From contig CAVOHV010000005.1 of the NCBI GenBank assembly GCA_963695805.1, forward strand, positions 310,001 through 374,000: 64,000 bases of DNA, read 5' to 3'. Below the pieces are notes generated by a model. The model did no database searches and was not told the origin of the DNA. It saw nothing but the letters and a program-made list of their open reading frames with translations. Every line of letters begins with the position of its first letter. Position 1 is the stretch's first letter. The translations under genes and the position numbers were made by a program. Below, piece by piece: positions 51,216 to 57,076 of the stretch. Origin of the DNA: DASUPK01 sp963695805. GTDB taxonomy: Bacteria > Actinomycetota > Thermoleophilia > Solirubrobacterales > 70-9.

Positions 51216-51604
51216 TACTCCGACAGCCCGGCGGCCTTCAGAGCCTCGTTGCGGTCCGCGTACTCGTAGAGGTAGACCATCTTGCCCTCGCGCAGCTTCC
51301 AGTGCACGTAGAAGCGCCGATCGACCTCCAAACCGCTGCCCTTCCCGGTGCCCCTCAGGTGCAGGCAGGCCACAACGCTGTCCCCACGGTCGAGGATGTC
51401 CTTGACGTCGATTCGGTGGCTCGCCCAGCTATCCATCCAGCGCTTTCGGATGGCACGCGCCGCGTCCAGCCCGTGGGACGGGATGTTCCCTTCCCCGAGC
51501 GGGTACCAGACGTGGGAGGGATCGATCGCGGTGAGCCATGCCTCCTCGTCGTCCTCGAACGCGGCGATGGATCTCCGCACGATCTCGACGTTCTCCTCCG
51601 ACAT
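51215..51604 (-). CDS. SnoaL-like/NTF2-fold protein (island copy 2)
   Basis: 129 residues, MSEENVEIVRRSIAAFEDDE at the start, then HVWYPLGEGNIPSHG, LHLRGTGKGSGLEVD, REGKMVYLYEYADRNEAL and tail KAAGLSE. It starts 4 bases after the stop of the next SnoaL-like gene, so the two are a tandem pair made by duplication and divergence. Function unknown. Confidence 0.82.
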   Translation of the reverse strand: MSEENVEIVRRSIAAFEDDEEAWLTAIDPSHVWYPLGEGNIPSHGLDAARAIRKRWMDSWASHRIDVKDILDRGDSVVACLHLRGTGKGSGLEVDRRFYVHWKLREGKMVYLYEYADRNEALKAAGLSE

Positions 51605-51607
51605 CGC

Positions 51608-52006
51608 CTACTCCGAGAGACCGGCGGCTTCGAGGGCCTGCGCCTTGGTGTCATACCCCCGGCAATGGACCACTTTTCCGTTGCGCAGGGTGAACACCTG
51701 CCAACCGTCGCTTTCGACGTGCGCGCCGGTCTCCTTGCCACGGCCCGATTGACGCACGCGGACTACGACGGAGTCCCCTCCGTCCACCATCTCTTCAGCC
51801 TGGAAGCTGAAATCCTCGAACGCTTCCGACCATTCTCGAAGAAATTCGCGGACCTCTGCGGAACCGTGTGCGGTCTGGATCTCTGGAAACGCGCCCACGT
51901 AATCCCACTCGACGTCTTCATCGAGAATCGACAACAGGTCCTCCGGATTCGCAGGAGCGGATTCGGGCATAGCCCGCCTCAGAATCTCGACGTTCTCCTT
52001 CGACAT
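51608..52006 (-). CDS. SnoaL-like/NTF2-fold protein (island copy 3)
   Basis: 132 residues, MSKENVEILRRAMPESAPAN at the start, then EDVEWDYVGAFPEIQ, EVREFLREWSEAFEDF, VVVRVRQSGRGKETGA and tail LEAAGLSE. Sits in a minus-strand run: methyltransferase, this gene, copy 2. The gaps of 3 bases imply one transcript. Confidence 0.82.
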   Translation of the reverse strand: MSKENVEILRRAMPESAPANPEDLLSILDEDVEWDYVGAFPEIQTAHGSAEVREFLREWSEAFEDFSFQAEEMVDGGDSVVVRVRQSGRGKETGAHVESDGWQVFTLRNGKVVHCRGYDTKAQALEAAGLSE

Positions 52007-52009
52007 CGC

Positions 52010-52663
52010 CTAGTCCCGCACCCTGGCGGCTTCGCCCTCCAAGGTCACCGCTCGACGAAGTCGGTAGAAGTGCTCGTCGAACTTCAGCAGCCTCGCGATG
52101 GCGTCGGGTTCAGCGTCCGCGACCTCGCTGTCTGTGATCTCCCAGTCGGGAAACGCCGCCTCCACGTCACTCCGGCTAGCCCCACGCGGCAGCGGCCCTC
52201 GGCGGCGCGGGGCAAAGCAATCGAGCAGCACGGTGGCATCGTCGGCGGCGACCGCAGCTATCTCCCGACCCATAGCCGTCCGCTGGCCATCGGCGAGACC
52301 GTGGAAGGTTCCCGTGTCGAGCACCAGCCGGAAGTCGGAGCCGACCTCCGCCTCCCGAAGAGCCGTCGCGTCGGCGTGCATGACCCGCACCTCAACATCG
52401 GCCTCCCGAACCCGCTCGCGGGCACGTTCCAGGGCCTTGTCCACGATGTCGATGCTGGTGACCTGCCAGCCGCGCTTTGCGAGTGGGACCGCCCAGACGG
52501 CACTGCCGCCTCCGAGGTCGAGCGCCGGTCCGTAAGGCGGCTCGCGCCCGCTCTCCTCGCGGGCAAACAATTCCGAGAGCTTCTCAGCGAACGGGGGATG
52601 CTCTGCGAGGTCCTCCCACGGATGGAAGCCGAGCCGGTAAAAGAGGCTGTAGGGAACGCCCAT
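52010..52663 (-). CDS. Class I SAM-dependent methyltransferase (island)
   Basis: 217 residues. PALDLGGGSAVWAVPLAKRG is the SAM loop, then VTSIDIVDKALERA, MHADATALREAEVG and LVLDTGTFHGL. An N-terminal segment (SLFYRLGFHPWEDLAEHPPF) is like thiopurine/tellurite-type methyltransferases. It is the first gene of the island's SnoaL run. An AAGGAGG ribosome-binding site precedes ATG 52663. Confidence 0.85.
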   Translation of the reverse strand: MGVPYSLFYRLGFHPWEDLAEHPPFAEKLSELFAREESGREPPYGPALDLGGGSAVWAVPLAKRGWQVTSIDIVDKALERARERVREADVEVRVMHADATALREAEVGSDFRLVLDTGTFHGLADGQRTAMGREIAAVAADDATVLLDCFAPRRRGPLPRGASRSDVEAAFPDWEITDSEVADAEPDAIARLLKFDEHFYRLRRAVTLEGEAARVRD

Positions 52664-52680
52664 GATGGGCCTCCTTCGGA

Positions 52681-52727
52681 TCGCTCACGCAGGGTTCTCC
52701 TGCGATATCCCCCACCCAGTCTCCCCC
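52681..52727 (-). repeat. Repeated upstream module, copy C (partial)
   Basis: Upstream of the methyltransferase, the minus strand gagactgggtgggggatatc and following cgcagga correspond to the distal half of copy A (gagatactgcgtaagcgata, then tcgcagga). The hairpin half is absent. Probably a shared promoter or 5' UTR piece. Confidence 0.5.
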
Positions 52728-52827
52728 GCCGGAGGGGAGGGTCGCAAGTGGGTGAGCGCGATCTCACAGACCGCCGATTGCCTCCGTGTAAAGAAAACTC
52801 CCCCCCGACAGGACTGGAGGCGTGAGA

Positions 52828-53034
52828 TTGGACCGTGAAGAAATGATCCGGATCCTCGAGGAGATCATCCGCGACCCCGAGACGAACCCGACCGCCAGGG
52901 TCACGGCAATCCGCGCCCTGAAGGAGTTTCCGAAGCCGCCGGTGGTCGATATGTCGCTGTACGACGAGAACGACGTGCTGCCGATGACCGGACCCGCACC
53001 TCGCGTCGGTAAACGGCTGAACGCTGAGCGATGA
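52828..53034 (+). CDS. Small island protein of unknown function
   Basis: About 68 residues: MDREEMIRILEEIIRDPETN, then ARVTAIRALKEFPKPP. TTG 52828 has GGAGG seven bases upstream; GTG 52822 is also in frame. The helical N-terminus resembles short phage or regulatory proteins, but I cannot assign it. Confidence 0.5.
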   Translation: MDREEMIRILEEIIRDPETNPTARVTAIRALKEFPKPPVVDMSLYDENDVLPMTGPAPRVGKRLNAER

Positions 53035-53129
53035 GCGACCGCCGGGAGCGCCGCTTCACCGTGCATGGGTCCCGCTCACGCCGCCTTACATGGGGCGCAA
53101 ATCGGCCCGGTACTGTCGCTCGAGGGCAG

Positions 53130-53163
53130 CTCGGTACCCGAGAGACCTAGCTCGGTATCCGAG
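53130..53163. promoter_or_regulatory. Two 13-bp palindromes 21 bp apart (putative operators)
   Basis: ctcggtacccgag at 53130-53142 and ctcggtatccgag at 53151-53163 are near-perfect palindromes whose starts are 21 bp apart, two DNA turns. They lie just upstream of the small gene at 53198. This is the geometry of a dimeric repressor binding side by side. Confidence 0.6.
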
Positions 53164-53197
53164 AACCTAAGAGGCGGGGTCAATAGAAAGGCGTTCG

Positions 53198-53428
53198 GTG
53201 CCTGCCGAAATCACACTGCGAGCCAATGACGATCGAGGGCGGGAGATCGTCGACGAACTCGAGAAGCAAACCGAGGTGAAGCCGACGGAGGTCATGGACG
53301 ATGGCACCCGCCGCTACTACGTCAGCGCTATGGCTGCCGGCGTCGACGTCTTCGATCCGATGCTCGACAAGATCGCCTCCGACTGGCGCGACCACCTGAC
53401 GAACCTAGCGGGACAACGGGGGGATTGA
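53198..53428 (+). CDS. Small island protein of unknown function
   Basis: 76 residues from GTG 53198 (MPAEITLRANDDRGREIVDE), with KQTEVKPTEVMDDGTRRYYV, an alternating strand-helix pattern, and IASDWRDHLTNLAG at the end. An AAAGG lies upstream. Two palindromic operator-like sites precede it. No family recognised. Confidence 0.55.
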   Translation: MPAEITLRANDDRGREIVDELEKQTEVKPTEVMDDGTRRYYVSAMAAGVDVFDPMLDKIASDWRDHLTNLAGQRGD

Positions 53429-53707
53429 CACTCTCATCGAGGGAGTGCTCCAAGCCCAAGCCAGCGGAGGCAGCGAGGGATAACTAGCCGACGTGCCCCC
53501 TTAGAAGGAAGGTGAGAGGACGCGTCGGATCACAAAACCCGCCAGTACGGAGTGTATTCCTCTACGTCAGATCGCGGGGCGTTTTTTGACTCAGCGGGTT
53601 GAAATAGCCGCCGGGTAGCACCTGGGCTTGATGGGTGGCGTGAGCCACCCGAACGAACCGCACCCCGCCTGCCGTTATTGCAATGACGCAAGCGCGAGGA
53701 GCGACTG
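53429..53707. other. Island intergenic stretch with hairpins
   Basis: No gene seen. Hairpins: cactc/gagtg near 53429-53448, and gggtggc/gccaccc near 53633-53651 with loop gtga. A run of six T at 53582-53587 follows gcgggg, a possible weak terminator. Confidence 0.4.
53587..53619 (+). repeat. 33-bp degenerate direct repeat, copy 1
   Basis: Begins tgactcagcg; matches 53917-53949 (begins tgactgagcg) at 26 of 33 positions, both containing gaaa-agccgccg. The two copies flank the gene at 53708-53923, as if that gene were a duplicated or inserted unit. Confidence 0.5.
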
Positions 53708-53923
53708 ATGGCCACAGACGACAAGCGAGAGGTCCGGGTCCGGGTCTTCGTCAATCAGACCTGGTTCGAGGTCGACGACGCCGGTAACCGCAGTCGAGTC
53801 CGAGACGAAGAAGGGATGAGCGACGAGCGGCGGGAGCACCGCCCGGCGCCAGAAGGACGATCCGCCAGAGACACAGGCGACGGAGCAGCCGGTCCCTCCG
53901 GGGCCGTTCGTTTCTCTGACTGA
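53708..53923 (+). CDS. Small hydrophilic island protein
   Basis: 71 residues, MATDDKREVRVRVFVNQTWF at the start and a disordered Arg/Glu/Gly/Ala tail. GAGGAG lies 6 bases before ATG 53708, a good ribosome-binding site. No family recognised. Its 3' end contains one copy of a 33-bp repeat whose other copy lies 5' of the gene. Confidence 0.55.
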   Translation: MATDDKREVRVRVFVNQTWFEVDDAGNRSRVRDEEGMSDERREHRPAPEGRSARDTGDGAAGPSGAVRFSD

Positions 53924-54054
53924 GCGAATCGAAACAGCCGCCGCGAAGCGCGTCTCACAGAAATGGCTCCGCTCGGCGCTCCCGCTGTGTGCTTTTAGCT
54001 CCGGCAAAAGTCGCACTGATTGATTGCGGTGCTCCCGACCGAAAGGAGCACGAC

Positions 54055-54267
54055 ATGCACCCAGCCGTGCTGGCAGGCGGAATCGGAGCGTTGGACGTTG
54101 CCCTTACCGGACAGGCTGCTCTCTATGCGCGCTCTCGCGACGACCGAGACGAAGCTCGCCGTGGGAGGCGAAAACCAGTCCCGGCCCCCACATATCGTCG
54201 GCCCGCTCGTCGCCTAGAGCGGCAGGACCAACCCAAGCGCGGTCCTGGCAAGGACAAGCAGGGCTAG
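54055..54267 (+). CDS. Small basic island protein
   Basis: 70 residues from ATG 54055, preceded by a consensus AAAGGAG. A short hydrophobic start (MHPAVLAGGIGALDVALTGQ) is followed by an Arg/Lys/Pro-rich tail (RRKPVPAPTYRRPARRLERQ). Possibly a nucleic-acid-binding or membrane-associated peptide. No family recognised. Confidence 0.55.
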   Translation: MHPAVLAGGIGALDVALTGQAALYARSRDDRDEARRGRRKPVPAPTYRRPARRLERQDQPKRGPGKDKQG

Positions 54268-54389
54268 TGCGAGCAGCTCGCGGCCAAAAACTTCAAGACC
54301 GGGTGGAGCTCAATCGCGTTCGGCGCAACGCCGGTCTGGCCGTGCGGGATGTCGAAGAAGCCGACCCCGATGACGGTGGCCCTGCCACT
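54264..54389 (-). pseudogene. C-terminal remnant of a larger gene
   Basis: The minus strand reads SGRATVIGVGFFDIPHGQTG, then VAPNAIELHPVL, to a stop at 54264. The GVGFFD...HGQTGVAPN...ELHPVL ending recurs at the C-termini of many actinobacterial proteins (recalled, not searched). Nothing upstream in the frame supplies the rest of such a protein, so this is a truncated copy left at the island's right edge. Confidence 0.55.
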
Positions 54390-54454
54390 GAGTTTGGTGA
54401 AGCGGCTGGAGGAGGGCTGACCGCAGGCCCTGACGAGCGCGGAGCGGGCGCTCC

Positions 54455-55321
54455 TCATCTTCGCTTTCTTCGGTGAGCTTGAGGCGCCGTTGCAGTTGGT
54501 GTCGGGAACCTAGCCATTTCTGGTGCCAAAACGACCTCGGGCTGCAGATTCTCTCCATCTACGCGGGCGACTGCGACGAGACGCCCATCGTGAGTGAGCC
54601 GAACGTGCTCGGGCGGGATGTCGAATGGCTCGAGCACGGGGCGTCCGTGGCTGACCGCGGTGGCTTCGTCGTCGTCGAGCAGCCGCTCGGGCAGGAAGCC
54701 CACCAGCTCCTCGACCGAGACCTCGTTGCGGCCTTCCTCGGGGACCCGCAGGTCGCCGATCGCGGTGCGGCGCAGAGACTCGCAGTAGGCGTCCTCGAGG
54801 GTCTCGATCAGCGTGCGGATGTAGGTGCCGGAGGAGGACTCGATCTCGAAGGTCGCGCGCTCGCCGCTCGACTCCAGCAGGTTGGCGCGGTGGACGGTGA
54901 TGCGGCGGGTCGGCGTCTCGACGGACTCGCCGCGATGCGCCTTGCGATAGAGCCGCTCGCCGTCGACCTTCACCGCCGACGTCATGGGCACTCGCTGCTC
55001 GATCTCGCCGGTCGGCAGCTCGAGTCGCTCTGGAACGCGGCCCGTCTCGGTGAGCTCGCCGTCCGGGTCGCCGGTCGAGGAGCGCCAGCCCAGCCGGGCC
55101 GTGGCGCGATAGGTCTTGGGAAGCTCGAGCAGATACCGCTGCAGCCGGGTGGCCCTGCCCAGCAGAACGATCAGAAGCCCGGTCGCGAACGGGTCGAGTG
55201 TTCCCGCGTGGCCCACCTTGCCACCACGCTCGCGCCTGATCTCCGCGACCACGTCGTGCGAGGTGACGCCGGCCGGCTTGTCGACCAGCAGGCCCCCGCC
55301 GGGGGTCGGGTCGGCGCTCAC
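54455..55321 (-). CDS. truB: tRNA pseudouridine-55 synthase with an island-supplied C-terminus
   Basis: 288 residues from GTG 55319-55321. LLVDKPAGVTSHDVV, catalytic D43 in GHAGTLDPFATG, TYRATARLGWRSSTGD, and GTYIRTLIETL. It makes pseudouridine 55 in the T loop. After the 27-bp repeat the frame continues VVLAPEMARFPTP and a basic tail, about 25 residues past where the ribF-side copy stops (VVLT). The catalytic domain is intact, so function is probably kept. Confidence 0.95.
   Translation of the reverse strand: MSADPTPGGGLLVDKPAGVTSHDVVAEIRRERGGKVGHAGTLDPFATGLLIVLLGRATRLQRYLLELPKTYRATARLGWRSSTGDPDGELTETGRVPERLELPTGEIEQRVPMTSAVKVDGERLYRKAHRGESVETPTRRITVHRANLLESSGERATFEIESSSGTYIRTLIETLEDAYCESLRRTAIGDLRVPEEGRNEVSVEELVGFLPERLLDDDEATAVSHGRPVLEPFDIPPEHVRLTHDGRLVAVARVDGENLQPEVVLAPEMARFPTPTATAPQAHRRKRR
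54534..54560. repeat. Right 27-bp direct repeat (att-like) inside truB
   Basis: Identical to 46354-46380. Here it encodes GENLQPE of TruB on the minus strand, preceded by authentic TruB sequence (VAVARVD) and followed by island-derived codons. Confidence 0.9.
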
Positions 55322-55328
55322 TCGCCGC

Positions 55329-56333
55329 TCAGGTTGCGAGCTGGGACTCGATCTCGCCGATCAGGAACTCGACGACCTGCTCGTACTCGAGATCCGTGCC
55401 GAAGCCGGCAGCCCGGCGGTGTCCGCCCCCGCCGTGGAGACGCGCGATCGCGGAGACGTCCACCTGCCCATCGGTTGAGCGCATGCTCACCTTGCGCGCC
55501 GCGCGACCGCCATCGGCCTGGTCCCGGACCACGGCGGACACCAGCGTGCCGTCAATCGTCCGCAGGTGATCGATGATTCCCTCGGTGAGTGGCTCGCTTG
55601 CGCCGGTGGCGGCGTAGTCCTCGGCCGAGATGTAGGTGACCGCAAGCCGGCCGTCGTCGAGCACGGTGATTCCCTCCAGCGCGCGGGCCAGAAGCTTGAG
55701 CTTCTCGAGCGGGGCGTGCTCGTAGAGTCGGCGATAGACGTCGTTGACCTGCACCCCCGCCTCGATCAGGCCGGCGGCCATCCGGTGCGAGCGCGCATCG
55801 GTGTTCTCGTACATGAACTTGCCCGTATCGGTTACCACTCCGACGTAGAGGGCGTTGGCGATCTCCGGCGTCAGCCGGACGTCGAGCAGTCCGGCCAGGT
55901 CGTAGACGATCTCCGCGGTGCACGAGGCCTCGACGTCGACGAGGTTGATGCTCCCGAAGCGGGTGTTGTCGTGGTGGTGATCGACGTTGATCACCATGTT
56001 CTCGCCGTTCTGCAGGAAGTCGACGGGCATGCGGTCGATGTTCCCGCAGTCGAGGAAGATCACGACGCGGTCGGCGATGTCGGCGGGCGGCTCGTGGAAG
56101 ACCTCTTCGAGCGGCAGAAAGCGGTACTCGACCGGGAGCGGGAACTCCTTGGCCGTCAGAAACATCACCGAGTCCTTGCCGAGCGCCTCGAGGATGTCGT
56201 GCATCGCGAGGAGCGAGCCGAGGGCGTCCCCGTCCGGGTTCTCGTGGGTCGTCAGCAGGAAGCGGTCGCCGGCGCGGATCGCATCCGCGACGCGCTCGAT
56301 GTCGCTGGTGAGGACCTCCGTCGATTCCGTCAT
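55329..56333 (-). CDS. nrnA: DHH-family nanoRNase/pAp phosphatase
   Basis: 334 residues. DHH motifs: THENPDGDALGS, FLDCGNIDR, VDHHHDNTRFG, GVVTDTGKFMYENT; DHHA1 motif LHGGGGHRRAAGF. NrnA degrades short oligonucleotides and dephosphorylates pAp. It lies in the usual place between rbfA and truB. Its ATG overlaps the rbfA stop (ATGA). Confidence 0.95.
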   Translation of the reverse strand: MTESTEVLTSDIERVADAIRAGDRFLLTTHENPDGDALGSLLAMHDILEALGKDSVMFLTAKEFPLPVEYRFLPLEEVFHEPPADIADRVVIFLDCGNIDRMPVDFLQNGENMVINVDHHHDNTRFGSINLVDVEASCTAEIVYDLAGLLDVRLTPEIANALYVGVVTDTGKFMYENTDARSHRMAAGLIEAGVQVNDVYRRLYEHAPLEKLKLLARALEGITVLDDGRLAVTYISAEDYAATGASEPLTEGIIDHLRTIDGTLVSAVVRDQADGGRAARKVSMRSTDGQVDVSAIARLHGGGGHRRAAGFGTDLEYEQVVEFLIGEIESQLAT

Positions 56334-56665
56334 TCGTCTCTGAGGAGACGCGAAATGCGATCGCCCCGTTCTGCGCTCTCGTCGTATTCGAAGGTCAAGG
56401 TCGGGGTTCGCTTCATCCGCATCGAGCTCGCGATCTTGCCCTGAAGAAAGCCGTGCGACGAGCGCAGGCCCGCGAGCGAGCGCTCCCGCTCCTCCTCGGA
56501 ACCGAGCACGCTGATGTAGACGCGCGCAGCGCGCAGGTCTGGAGAGGTGTCCACGTCAGTCACGGTCACGAATCCGATTCTCGGGTCCTTGAGCTCCGTC
56601 GTGATCGCATCCCCGATGATCTCCTTGATCGACTCGTTGACACGCCGCATCCGGGCTGTCGGCAT
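56330..56665 (-). CDS. rbfA: 30S ribosome-binding factor A
   Basis: 111 residues from ATG 56665 (MPTARMRRVNESIKEIIGDA). KDPRIGFVTVTDVDTSPDLR and ARVYISVLGSEEE are diagnostic of the KH-like RbfA fold. It assists late 30S maturation. The longer open frame upstream is not conserved. Confidence 0.95.
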   Translation of the reverse strand: MPTARMRRVNESIKEIIGDAITTELKDPRIGFVTVTDVDTSPDLRAARVYISVLGSEEERERSLAGLRSSHGFLQGKIASSMRMKRTPTLTFEYDESAERGDRISRLLRDE

Positions 56666-56723
56666 CGCCTGGCGACGATAACAGCCGAGGCTGAGGCGCA
56701 CTCAAGCCATCCCGGAACACGTT

Positions 56724-57023
56724 CTAGCCGCGAATGTCGTGCAGGCTGAGCAGGTCGCGTTCGACCGAGCAGCCGTCGGGGCAGCGGCTCTCGACGAACC
56801 GCACCAGGCCGTCGGCTCGGTCCGAAACCCCGCCGTCACCGACGAGGGCGCAGAGGAGCGTCGAGCGCTGCCACTTGTCGTGTCCGTCGATCTCCGCGAC
56901 CGACGCGCCGAACCGCTTCCGGACCGAGTCCTTCAGCGACTTGACCAGCTTGCGCTTGCCCTTCAAGTCGTGAACCTCCCCGAAGCGCAGGCGAATCTCG
57001 ATCAGCTCGACGAAGGGCGACAC
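56724..57023 (-). CDS. DUF503 (YlxP-like) protein
   Basis: 99 residues from GTG 57021-57023. VELIEIRLRFGEVHDLKGKR, LVKSLKDSVRKRFGASVAEI and DKWQRSTLLCALVGD match DUF503/YlxP, which is nearly always encoded between infB and rbfA and is thought to be ribosome-linked. An open frame further upstream overlaps the infB end and is not used. Confidence 0.87.
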   Translation of the reverse strand: MSPFVELIEIRLRFGEVHDLKGKRKLVKSLKDSVRKRFGASVAEIDGHDKWQRSTLLCALVGDGGVSDRADGLVRFVESRCPDGCSVERDLLSLHDIRG

Positions 57024-57076
57024 ACGCCACCATCTTCTCGGTGGCTGCTCCGCTTCGCGTCCGCCGCCCCGAGCAT

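Larger units (their letters stand above)
46354..54560. mobile_element. Genomic island of about 8.2 kb integrated in the 3' end of truB
   Basis: Bounded by 27-bp identical direct repeats and inserted between truB and ribF, which in most bacteria are adjacent in the nusA-infB-rbfA-truB-ribF-rpsO operon. Gene density is low, gene direction mixed, and the cargo is small orphan proteins, three SnoaL-like proteins, an RHH protein, a cyclic-nucleotide-binding protein, a methyltransferase and a truncated gene. Some parts (around 47.15-47.35 kb) are visibly less GC-rich. No integrase, transposase or relaxase is present, so it is a decayed or non-autonomous element. Confidence 0.8.

Noticed and set aside
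46354..54560. CRISPR array or defence system in the island
   Set aside because: No regularly spaced repeats of CRISPR type and no Cas, restriction, toxin or nuclease genes were found; repeats are few and irregular.
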